From Archangium violaceum (GTDB lineage Bacteria; Myxococcota; Myxococcia; Myxococcales; Myxococcaceae), in contig NZ_CP069396.1 in the NCBI RefSeq assembly GCF_016887565.1, positions 2,817,001 through 2,881,000 on the forward strand: DNA of 64,000 nucleotides, read 5' to 3'. Below the pieces are notes generated by a model. It had not been told where the DNA came from. It was given only the letters and a program-made list of their open reading frames with translations, and made no database searches. The position numbers and the translations under genes were made by a program. Within the stretch, counting starts at the first letter, position 1, and the number at the start of each line of letters is the position of its first letter. Below, one piece after another: positions 42,458-50,025 of the stretch.

Positions 42458-45400
42458 TCAGCGTGACGAGAGCTGCCGGCGGCGCGCCACCAGGGGAATG
42501 AGCGCCAGCAGCCACGCCAGTGCCGCGGAGGGAGACGTCGCTCCGCAGCCGCAACCCAGGGGCCTGGCCTGGACGACGACGTTGAAGGCACAGCTACTCT
42601 TGTTGCCGGCCGTGTCCGTCGCCTTGACCTCCACGGAGGTGGTCCCGAGGGGGAAGGTGCTCCCGGAGGGGATGCTGTACTCCAGCACCGGCGTGGACAC
42701 GGCGTCCGTGGCCGTGGCGGGCTGGTAGTCGACCTTCACCTCGGCTGGGAACGTCCTCGTCACCGTTCCCGGGCACTTCAGGTCGGGCGCGGTGGTGTCC
42801 TGGACGGTGACGGAGAAGGTGCACGTGGTGGCGGGGTAGGCCGGGTCGGACGCCGTGAGCGTCACCTGGGTCGTGCCCATCGGGAACAGGCTCCCCGAGG
42901 CGATGCTGGTGCTGACCGGGAGCGAGGACGCCACGTCACCGGCCCGCTGGAAGGTGGGGAAGTCCACGCGAGCGCCATCCGGGCCCGTCGCCTCCACCGC
43001 GGGCAGGCCGAGCGGACACTCGACGGGCGCCAGCGGAAGTGCCCAGGGCTCCCGGCCCTCTCCTCCGTCCTGAATGAAGAAGATCCGCTTGCCTGCCTCC
43101 GCGAAGGTGGCCAGGGAGTAGGCGTTGGAATTGTTCTGATCGCCGAGCTGGAGCGGTTGGACCAGGCCCGTTCCCGCCACCGTTCCATCACTCCGCCACA
43201 GCTCCCAGCGAGCGCGCGCGGGGGCGTAGAGGGTCAGGTACAGCCGTCCCCTCACGTTCGCCATCGTCCCGAGGGTCGGATATTCGTTCCCCGAGACGCT
43301 CAGGAGCTGCCGGATGAGGCTCGTGCCCTCCACCGTGCCGTCGCTCTTCCACAGCTCGAGGCCGCGGCCGGACACCAGGAAGAGCGTACCGTCGATCCCC
43401 GCGAGCGCCTCCGGGCTCTTCGTCCGGGAGAAGAGCTCCGGGAATGACTGGGTCCCGGCCTCCGTCCCATCGCTCCGCCACAGTTGGAGCGGGAGATTGT
43501 TGGAGGCGAGTGGTTGCAGGAGGAGGAAGAGCTTTCCGTTCACCGCCACCATGCTTCGCACCGAGCCCCCGTTGATGCTCGCGTCCTTCTGCAACAGGAT
43601 CTTCACCCGTGCCGTGCCGCCCGCCGTGCCGTCGCTCTTCCACAGCTCCAGGCTCTTCGAGCCGCTGCCGACGATGAAGTAGAGGGTCCCGTTCATGACC
43701 ACCGGGTAGCCAATCTCTCCCGAGTAACCCGTGAAGAGCTCCTTCACGCGCACCGTGCCGTCCACCGTGCCATCGCTCTTCCACAGCTCGGCGTGGGTGT
43801 CGTCCCAGACGGTGAAGAAGAGGGTTCCGCCGAAGTCCACCAGCGAGGAGACATAGGTGGGGTAGCCCGTGGTGGAGCTGGAGGGGAAAGTGTGGAGTTT
43901 CACCGTGCCCGCATCCGTCCCGTCGCTCCTGAGCAGGACGCGGTCCTGGATGAAGAAGAGCCTCCCGTTCACGGCGGTCAGTTGGGATGCGCCAGAGGCC
44001 TCGAGGCTCACCGTGCCAGGGATCGTGCCATCGCTCTTCCACAGCCTCCTGCCGTTGGAGCCATCATTGGCGGTGAAGAAGATCGTGTTTCCGATGGACA
44101 CCAGGCTCTGGGGATCGGAGCCCGCGCGGGCCGGCACGGTGTCCCGCACGAGCACGGTGCCCGCGGTCGTGCCGTCGCTCTTCCAGGGCTCGAAACCGTG
44201 GACGCCGTCATCGGCCCAGAAGAAGAGCGTCCCATTCACGTCCGCCGTGATGGACGGTTCGATCGAGCTGTTGTCGAGAATCCGCGGGGAGTCATCCTTC
44301 ACGCGCCCCGTGCCGCTCTCCGTGCCGTCGCTCTTCCACAGCGCGTCATCGGCGCTACCGGGGTTGCAGTTGACGAGGAAGAACGCCGCGCTCCGGGTGC
44401 TCGCCAGCTTGTATGGCTCCCCAAAGGAGGTCGCGGGGCAGGGGTCCACGACGGGCGCCGTACCGGAGGCCGTGCCATCGCTCTTCCACAGCACCTCTCC
44501 GGTGTCGTCCCGCCAGATGGAGAAGACGACTCCTCGCGGCGTCGCCACCAGGGCGGAGATGGAGTCGCCGGGGCTCGCGACGCGCACCGTCCCGTCCTTC
44601 GTCCCATCACTCGTCCACAGGTCTTTCAGGCCCGAGAAGAAGATGCGCCCGTTCGAGGCCACCAGGGACGCGAAGCCGCCGAGCTCCCCCTGGAGCGGGA
44701 ATGTGCCCTCGGCGGTGCCGTCGCTCCTCCACACGGCATCGTCCAGTCTGGAGTCGTTGACCAGGAAGAAGAGCGTGCCGTTGACGGGCACCAGCTCGAG
44801 GGTGGTGAGCGCCGATGCCGATACGAGCTTCAGCGGCGCCGTACCGGAGGCCGTCCCGTCGCTCTTCCAGAGGTGGACCCCCGCGCTCGTGGTGGCGGAG
44901 AAGTAGAGCGTGCCATTCACGGCCACCAGCCCGCGAGCGGAGGTGAACGCGTCGCCCTGGATGGGGACCGTCCCGGCCTCGGTGCCATCGCTCACCCAGA
45001 GCGAGGTGCTGGTGAGCAGGAAGAGCCGGCCGTTCACCGCCGCCGTCGCCACCACCTGGGGCACGTTGCCCTTGACGCTGAGCGTGCCCTCCTGCGTTCC
45101 ATCGCTCTTCCACAAGGCGTGGTTGGTACCGTCGTAGAAGAACAGCGTCCCGCCCACGTCCGTGAGGAACCTGGCGCTGCTGAAGCCGTTGGCGCTCCGG
45201 ACGAGCACCGTGCCCGCTTCCATCCCATCGCTCTTCCACAGCCCCGCGCCGGAGCCGCTACCGCGAATGAAGAAGAGCGTGCCGTTGACGACCGCCACCG
45301 CCTCGGGCCGTGAGCCCAGCCCCTGGGTATTGATGTCGCGCACCAGGTACGGCTCGTTGGCGGACAGCGCCCGGTCATCCTCACGGAGCGCGGGCTCGCC

Positions 45401-45496
45401 CGCGTTGCCGACGGCGGATGGACCACACCCGGCGAGCAGCCCCGGTAGGAGCGCCAGCACGAGGGCTCCAAGCCCCCGGAATCTTCTCTGTTGCAT
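42458..45496 (-). CDS. ELWxxDGT-repeat lipoprotein with HYR domains and MYXO-CTERM-like tail
   Basis: This is a 1012-residue surface protein. An N-terminal lipobox (LPGLLAGC, Cys24) is followed by some 17 repeats of the form LWKSDGTxxGT with intervening NGTLFF, each about 45-50 residues and probably forming propellers (residues ~60-800). Two hyalin-repeat (HYR) beta domains lie at ~815-980. The tail is GCGCGATSP, a hydrophobic helix and RRRQ, resembling the MYXO-CTERM sorting signal that is cleaved at the CGC motif. Having both a lipobox and a MYXO-CTERM-like tail is unusual. ELWxxDGT proteins are secreted and mostly of unknown function. Confidence 0.9.
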   Translation of the reverse strand: MQQRRFRGLGALVLALLPGLLAGCGPSAVGNAGEPALREDDRALSANEPYLVRDINTQGLGSRPEAVAVVNGTLFFIRGSGSGAGLWKSDGMEAGTVLVRSANGFSSARFLTDVGGTLFFYDGTNHALWKSDGTQEGTLSVKGNVPQVVATAAVNGRLFLLTSTSLWVSDGTEAGTVPIQGDAFTSARGLVAVNGTLYFSATTSAGVHLWKSDGTASGTAPLKLVSASALTTLELVPVNGTLFFLVNDSRLDDAVWRSDGTAEGTFPLQGELGGFASLVASNGRIFFSGLKDLWTSDGTKDGTVRVASPGDSISALVATPRGVVFSIWRDDTGEVLWKSDGTASGTAPVVDPCPATSFGEPYKLASTRSAAFFLVNCNPGSADDALWKSDGTESGTGRVKDDSPRILDNSSIEPSITADVNGTLFFWADDGVHGFEPWKSDGTTAGTVLVRDTVPARAGSDPQSLVSIGNTIFFTANDGSNGRRLWKSDGTIPGTVSLEASGASQLTAVNGRLFFIQDRVLLRSDGTDAGTVKLHTFPSSSTTGYPTYVSSLVDFGGTLFFTVWDDTHAELWKSDGTVDGTVRVKELFTGYSGEIGYPVVMNGTLYFIVGSGSKSLELWKSDGTAGGTARVKILLQKDASINGGSVRSMVAVNGKLFLLLQPLASNNLPLQLWRSDGTEAGTQSFPELFSRTKSPEALAGIDGTLFLVSGRGLELWKSDGTVEGTSLIRQLLSVSGNEYPTLGTMANVRGRLYLTLYAPARARWELWRSDGTVAGTGLVQPLQLGDQNNSNAYSLATFAEAGKRIFFIQDGGEGREPWALPLAPVECPLGLPAVEATGPDGARVDFPTFQRAGDVASSLPVSTSIASGSLFPMGTTQVTLTASDPAYPATTCTFSVTVQDTTAPDLKCPGTVTRTFPAEVKVDYQPATATDAVSTPVLEYSIPSGSTFPLGTTSVEVKATDTAGNKSSCAFNVVVQARPLGCGCGATSPSAALAWLLALIPLVARRRQLSSR

Positions 45497-45636
45497 GTCT
45501 CGAACTCCCCCCTCACGCCGGCCGGCCCACCCACGGCGAGAGACCTCGGGATCCGTGAGGATCCTCGCAGGTGCATCTACTTTGTCGGGTCAGGAATTGT
45601 CGTTCAAGATTCGAAACAATTTGAAACGCAGGGCGC

Positions 45637-46785
45637 TCACCGCCGGGTCTCACCCGACGAGAGCGCGGCGGGGGAGGGGAGCGCCTCGTCCCCGATGAGG
45701 TAGCGCGCCGTGCGCCACAGCGCCCCGATGTCGTGCACGTCCAGCTCGAAGCGCGGCACCTGGATGAGCGGGGTGCCATCACACACCGCTTGAATTTCCG
45801 CGATGCCCCGCGCGTCCTGCTCCGCCAGCATCGTCAGCTCCCGCAGCGTCTCCTCCACCTTCGCGCGCCGGGTGGGAATCAGACCCTTCGCCTCCTCCCA
45901 CAGCGCCTGCGCCGGCATCGGGTGCACCCGGTTCACCACCACCGCCACCACCTCCATCCGGTTCTGCTTCAGCAGCCGGTGGAAGTGCGTCACCTCGTCC
46001 AGGCGCTCGCGCCCGGGGCTCGTCACCAGCACGAAGCCCGTGGACTCCGCCTCCAGCAGCTCGCGCACCCCGCGCGCCCGCTCCCGGAAGCTCTCGTTCA
46101 TCGGGGCGATGGCCATCATGAAGCCCGCCAGCTCCTGCAGCGTCTCCGTGCCCGTGAACTTGGAGATCGTCTTCGCCACGTAGCTGCTGCCCAGGCTGAA
46201 GAGCGACAGGCCAATCTTCCCCGCCGCGAGCGCCGGCGTGAGCAGCCACTTGGCCGCCTCGTTGTCGAGGAAGTCCAGCACCCGGTTGGGTGCCTCGAGG
46301 AAGTCCAGCGCGTGCGCCGTGGGCGGCGTGTCGAGCACGATGAGCTCGTAGTCGCGCTTCGTGCGCAGCTCCCACAGCTTCTCCATCGCGATGTACTCCT
46401 GGCTGCCCGCGAGGGCGCTGGAGAGCGACTGGTAGAAGCGGTTGGCGAGGATCTTCTCGCGCTTGTCCGGTGGGGCGTACTTGAGGATGAGGTCGTCCCA
46501 CGTCTGCTTCATGTCCAGCATCATCGCGTGCAGGCGCCCCCGGGGCTTCACCCCGAGCGGCTCCAGCGCGGACGGCGGCACCTCGGCCTCCACGTTGCCC
46601 AGCGCGTTCAGGCCCAGCGAGTTGGCCAGCCGCTTGGCCGGGTCGATGGTGCACACCAGGCTGCTGCGCCCGTCCACCGCCGAGCGCAGCGCCAGCGTCG
46701 CGGAGATGGTCGTCTTGCCCACGCCGCCCGAGCCCACGCACACCAGCACGCGCTTCTTCGACAGCGCCTCGGAGAGCGCGTTCAT
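45637..46785 (-). CDS. Get3/ArsA-like ATPase, subunit without signature lysine (BagB-like)
   Basis: This is a 382-residue P-loop ATPase of the ArsA/Get3 class. Walker A GSGGVGKTT lacks the usual intradimer signature Lys (Ser in its place). Switch and A-motifs TIDPAKRLANSLGL and VLDTPPTAHALDFL follow. A Met-rich helical insert (~70-230) could make a hydrophobic groove. It lacks the arsenite-binding cysteines, so arsenical export is unlikely. It overlaps the other ATPase gene by 4 bp (ATGA). Pairs like this, one with and one without the Lys, are known from mycobacteria as BagA/BagB and form a heterodimer; the client is unknown. Confidence 0.88.
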   Translation of the reverse strand: MNALSEALSKKRVLVCVGSGGVGKTTISATLALRSAVDGRSSLVCTIDPAKRLANSLGLNALGNVEAEVPPSALEPLGVKPRGRLHAMMLDMKQTWDDLILKYAPPDKREKILANRFYQSLSSALAGSQEYIAMEKLWELRTKRDYELIVLDTPPTAHALDFLEAPNRVLDFLDNEAAKWLLTPALAAGKIGLSLFSLGSSYVAKTISKFTGTETLQELAGFMMAIAPMNESFRERARGVRELLEAESTGFVLVTSPGRERLDEVTHFHRLLKQNRMEVVAVVVNRVHPMPAQALWEEAKGLIPTRRAKVEETLRELTMLAEQDARGIAEIQAVCDGTPLIQVPRFELDVHDIGALWRTARYLIGDEALPSPAALSSGETRR

Positions 46786-47702
46786 GTCTCCGCCTTCCCC
46801 GTCACCAGTGGCTCCAGGTGGCCCATCACCTGCTCGATGGCCTCGCGTCCGAAGCCCGGCGTGAAGATGCGCGGTACCTGGTACACCGGCACGTGCAGGT
46901 TGCGCTCCAGCTTCATCTCCGCCAGCACCGTCTGCGCCGCCCGGTCATGGTGCGCCCGCGCCACCCGCAGCAGCTCCGGGTGGTCCACCAGCGTCTCCAG
47001 GTCGTCCTCGGTGAAGCGCTCGGGGAAGGCCGCGTTGAGCACCGCCGCGTGGGTGCGCACCCGCACCTGGTCGCGCAGTGCCGAGTGCAGCTCCAGCGTC
47101 TCGTTCACCGGCATCTCCTCGGGCAGCGACACCAGCACCGCCGCCGTCGTCGCCGGGTCCTCCAGGATGTCCCGCATCTTCATCGCCTCCCGGGTCATCG
47201 GCCCGGGCGGCAGCGTCTGCAACAGCACCTGCGGCACCCTCAGGAAGGTGATGGCGTGGCCCGTGGCCGGCGCGTCCATGACGATGCTGTCCCACAGCGG
47301 CTGGCCATCCGGCCGCTTCTCCTGCGCGTGGAAGAGGATCTTCCCCAGCAGCACCAGCTCCTGCAGCGAGGGGATGAAGCGCAGGAAGTAGCGCACCACC
47401 TTGTTCTCGAAGACCGTCTTGTAGAGGGTCTCGAAGCGCAGGACCATGAGCGCGTACTCGCGCATGGCCTCCTGGGGCCGGACGTCGACCGCCCACAGGT
47501 TGTCCTCCAATTTCGTCACCTGGGGGCCCACGGGCTGATGCCCGAGCAGGCGGCTGATGCGCTCCTGGGTGTTGACCTCACACACCAGGGTGCGCCTGCC
47601 AGCGCGCGCCGAGCGCAACGCCAGCGCCGCGGCGATGGTGCTCTTCCCCACGCCGCCCTTTCCGGAGACGATCCACAACCTCTTGTCGAGAAGGCCGGCC
47701 AT
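46782..47702 (-). CDS. Get3/ArsA-like ATPase, subunit with signature lysine (BagA-like)
   Basis: This is a 306-residue P-loop ATPase. Deviant Walker A GKGGVGKST includes the signature Lys; VMDAPATGHAITFL is the Walker B/A-loop equivalent. A helical insert (~80-150) contains RYFLRFIPSLQELVLLGK, suited to bind hydrophobic segments. The start at 47702 gives MAGLLDKRLWIVSGKGG; in-frame GTG codons upstream are possible. It is first in the operon and translationally coupled to the Lys-lacking partner. It is divergent from the phasin-like gene, about 150 bp away. Confidence 0.88.
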   Translation of the reverse strand: MAGLLDKRLWIVSGKGGVGKSTIAAALALRSARAGRRTLVCEVNTQERISRLLGHQPVGPQVTKLEDNLWAVDVRPQEAMREYALMVLRFETLYKTVFENKVVRYFLRFIPSLQELVLLGKILFHAQEKRPDGQPLWDSIVMDAPATGHAITFLRVPQVLLQTLPPGPMTREAMKMRDILEDPATTAAVLVSLPEEMPVNETLELHSALRDQVRVRTHAAVLNAAFPERFTEDDLETLVDHPELLRVARAHHDRAAQTVLAEMKLERNLHVPVYQVPRIFTPGFGREAIEQVMGHLEPLVTGKAET

Positions 47703-47852
47703 CGAGAGCGGCGAACCGTAGGGACGCCCCTCTGCCCTGTCAACGCGCTCTGTCACCTGGATGCCATCTCTTGACACGTCGCGTCGTGTCCTTCCAGAGT
47801 TCGCGCGTTTCTTCCAGGACTTTCCGTGACCCCCATGAATTCACGCGGCTGG

Positions 47853-48164
47853 ATGGATACCCCCATGCTCAAGAACAACCCGGTGGTGAAGAAGCTCGTC
47901 GAGACTGGCGAGGAGCGCGTCGGCAAGCTGGCGCAGCAGCTGATGTCCAACGAGAAGTTCGTGGCCATGGTGCAGACGCTGGTGTCGCGCTCGCTGGCCG
48001 CCAAGGGCACGCTGGACAGCGCGCTGCGCTCGGCGCTGTCGGCGATGAACCTGCCGTCCACCGCGGACCTGGAGCAGCTGCGCAACAAGGTGGATGACCT
48101 GGAGCGGCTGCTGTCCTCCGTGGAGTCCAAGGTGGACACGCTGGTGGCGGCCCGGAAGAAGTAG
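47853..48164 (+). CDS. Small phasin-like coiled-coil protein
   Basis: This is a 103-residue soluble protein (ATG 47853; other possible starts are GTG 47826, ATG 47835 and ATG 47865). The first half is an amphipathic helix region (KKLVETGEERVGKLAQQLMSN); the second reads ALSAMNLPSTADLEQLRNKV then heptad repeats DLERLLSSVESKVDTL. The NLPS/T-x-x-D-h-x-x-L-x-x-K/R-V-D-x-L-E pattern is that of the C-terminal coiled coil of phasins/PhaF-PhaI. It lies 9 bp before a ParA gene and near a PhaR-like regulator. A role as granule or cargo adaptor is inference. Confidence 0.7.
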   Translation: MDTPMLKNNPVVKKLVETGEERVGKLAQQLMSNEKFVAMVQTLVSRSLAAKGTLDSALRSALSAMNLPSTADLEQLRNKVDDLERLLSSVESKVDTLVAARKK

Positions 48165-48173
48165 AGGCAAGCC

Positions 48174-48977
48174 ATGCGGCGCATCGCCTTCATCAACGAG
48201 AAGGGTGGGACCTGCAAGACGACGCTGGCGGTCAACACCGCCGCGTGGCTCGCCAGGGACCGCGGGCTCGAGGTCCTGCTGGTGGATCTGGACACGCAGG
48301 GGCACGCGGGCAAGTCGCTCGGGCTGGACGTGCGCACGCTGCCGCGCAACGTCTTCCACCTGCTCACCGACCCGGGCGTGCGCCTGGAGGACGTGATTCA
48401 GCCCTCGGCCATCGAGGGGCTGTCCGTGCTGCCCGCCTACAAGGAGATGGCGGACTTCCCGCTGGTCGTGGCCCATGACGAGCGCCGCGCGCACCGGCTC
48501 GCGGAGCGGCTCGCCCCGGCCGAGGCCGCCGGCTACGACGTCATCGTCTTCGATGCGCCGCCGTCCATGGGCATCACCACGCGCAACATCCTCGTGGCCG
48601 CCACGGAGGTGGTGGTGCCGGTGGCCCTCACGTACTTCGCGCTCGATGGTTGCGCCGAGGTGGCCGACACCGTCCGCCAGGTCGCCGAGACCGAGGGCCG
48701 TCCCGAGCTGCGCATCACCAAGGTGGTACCCACGCTCTACCGGCGCACCTCGCTGGCCACCGCCATCCTCGAGCGCCTCAAGGCCTACTTCCCAGACACG
48801 CTGGCGGCCACGCCGCTGGGCTACAACGTGAAGGTGGACGAGGCCCAGAGCCACGGGAAGACCATCTGGGAGTACGCGCCCAGCAGCACCGGCGCGAAGA
48901 TGCTCGGCGCCATCGCGTCGGAGATCTACGACGGCGCGCCCGCCAAGGCGAAGCGCGGCAAGAAGCGAGTGGCGTAG
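48174..48977 (+). CDS. ParA/Soj-family ATPase (orphan, cargo-positioning type)
   Basis: This is a 267-residue deviant Walker ATPase: NEKGGTCKTTLAVNTA (Walker A with signature Lys; Cys where Gly is usual), LLVDLDTQGHAGKSLG (Walker A') and DVIVFDAPPSMGITTRN (Walker B). A basic C-terminal end (AKAKRGKKRVA) could aid nucleoid binding. No parB or parS is nearby, so it is not the chromosome-segregation parA. Its neighbour 9 bp upstream is a phasin-like small protein, the position where cargo adaptors (McdB-like) are found. RBS AGAGG. Confidence 0.9.
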   Translation: MRRIAFINEKGGTCKTTLAVNTAAWLARDRGLEVLLVDLDTQGHAGKSLGLDVRTLPRNVFHLLTDPGVRLEDVIQPSAIEGLSVLPAYKEMADFPLVVAHDERRAHRLAERLAPAEAAGYDVIVFDAPPSMGITTRNILVAATEVVVPVALTYFALDGCAEVADTVRQVAETEGRPELRITKVVPTLYRRTSLATAILERLKAYFPDTLAATPLGYNVKVDEAQSHGKTIWEYAPSSTGAKMLGAIASEIYDGAPAKAKRGKKRVA

Positions 48978-49004
48978 GCTGCAAGGCGTCGATGACGTCC
49001 GCGC

Positions 49005-49130
49005 CTACCTCGTTCGCTTGAGGATGTAGTCCAGCCCGCCCACGCGGTACCAGCGGTAGCCATAGCCCTCGAGCTCCACCTGGTGCTGTCCGCGCTCGTC
49101 CGCGCGCGAGGCCCTCGAAACCTGGGCCCC
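49005..49130 (-). pseudogene. C-terminal relic of a GH13-type (trehalose synthase-like) gene
   Basis: The minus strand carries about 40 codons ending in GQHQVELEGYGYRWYRVGGLDYIL. This is the kind of C-terminus (YGYRWFR-like) found on alpha-amylase-family glucosyltransferases. A stop codon lies upstream at 49131-49133 and no GH13 catalytic part is present. It is a leftover between parA and the PhaR-like gene. Confidence 0.4.
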
Positions 49131-49200
49131 TTATTGGCCCCGGGACGTGGCAGCAGCTCTTCCCGGGGCTTGGGGGCGGGCTTCCTTCCCGCTTCCCAGG

Positions 49201-49875
49201 TTACTGCGGGTTCTTCTTCTCCAGCTCGTCGAGCTTCTTCTCGAGCTCCCCCAGGCGCTGCGTCAGCACCGCCATGTCGCGGCCGAGCGCCGGCAGGTTG
49301 CCCGCCAGGTTCTCCACGACGTGCTTCACCCGCTCGTCGATCTTCCGCTGCCAGTCCTCCAGCGCGCGCTGGCTGGCCTTGAGCAGCTCGCTCGCGCCAC
49401 CGGAGCCACCGGCCGCTTCCTGCGGCTGCGCCGGAGCCTGCTCGGCCGTCGGCTCGGCGGGCGTGGGCTCGCCCTCCTGCTTGTCCTCCTCGCGCTTGTC
49501 CTCGCGCCGCAGCAGCTTGTCCAGGCGCGACTCGGCCTCCTCGCGGATGGACACCACGCGGGGCGTGACCGCCTTCTGGATGAAGTCCGTCAGCGACTCG
49601 CCCGGATGGCGGATGATCTCCCGGAGCACCGTGAGGGGCATCCGGTTCCGCTTCTTCTCTTCCTCGAAGATGATCTGCGCGAGCGTGACCGAGGTGAGAT
49701 CCTCTTTTGTCCGATTGTCGACGATCTGGACCTCCACGCCGTCCTTGATCATCGCGGCAATCTCGTCGAGGGTCACATAGCGGCTCTCGACGGTGTCGTA
49801 GAGCTTGCGGTTGGTATACCGCTTGATGACCTTGGGCTCCTTGCCCGGCACGCCTGCCTGCTCTGGCTCGCTCAT
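49201..49875 (-). CDS. PhaR-like polyhydroxyalkanoate-synthesis regulator
   Basis: This is a 224-residue protein. Its N-terminal domain (15-75) is the PhaR/PHB_acc DNA-binding domain: IKRYTNRKLYDTVESRYVTL then DNRTKEDLTSVTLAQIIFEEE. The middle is acidic and Pro/Glu-rich (~120-160). The C-terminus is a coiled coil resembling phasins (VENLAGNLPALGRDMAVLTQRL then ELEKKLDELEKK). PhaR represses phasin and granule genes and also binds granules. The start at 49875 is supported by GGAG. It converges on the phasin-like/parA genes. I see no PHA synthase in the window. Confidence 0.9.
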   Translation of the reverse strand: MSEPEQAGVPGKEPKVIKRYTNRKLYDTVESRYVTLDEIAAMIKDGVEVQIVDNRTKEDLTSVTLAQIIFEEEKKRNRMPLTVLREIIRHPGESLTDFIQKAVTPRVVSIREEAESRLDKLLRREDKREEDKQEGEPTPAEPTAEQAPAQPQEAAGGSGGASELLKASQRALEDWQRKIDERVKHVVENLAGNLPALGRDMAVLTQRLGELEKKLDELEKKNPQ

Positions 49876-50025
49876 ATGTCTGGATTCTCCGCCTACCGGG
49901 GGCTCTCGCACACCTTCGCGGAAGGAAAGCCTGTAGCAGAGGGGGTGGGAGCGGGCAAGCCGGGGAGTGGCATGCTCGCGGTGGTGGCCCTCTGCGCCTA
50001 TACTCTCGGACCGGCCGAGCCCTGA

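Noticed and set aside
43484..45313. Long plus-strand ORF opposite the ELWxxDGT gene
   Set aside because: It is antisense to repeated LWKSDGT codons; its composition (Arg/His/Val-rich) and lack of RBS show it is a shadow.
45637..47702. Arsenical resistance operon (arsA)
   Set aside because: No arsenite-binding Cys set, no arsB, arsC, arsD or arsR nearby; the pair fits Get3-like proteins better.
47826..48164. Treating the ParA gene as the chromosome-segregation parA with the small upstream ORF as parB
   Set aside because: The small protein has no ParB helix-turn-helix or CTP-binding box and no parS-like palindrome is visible.
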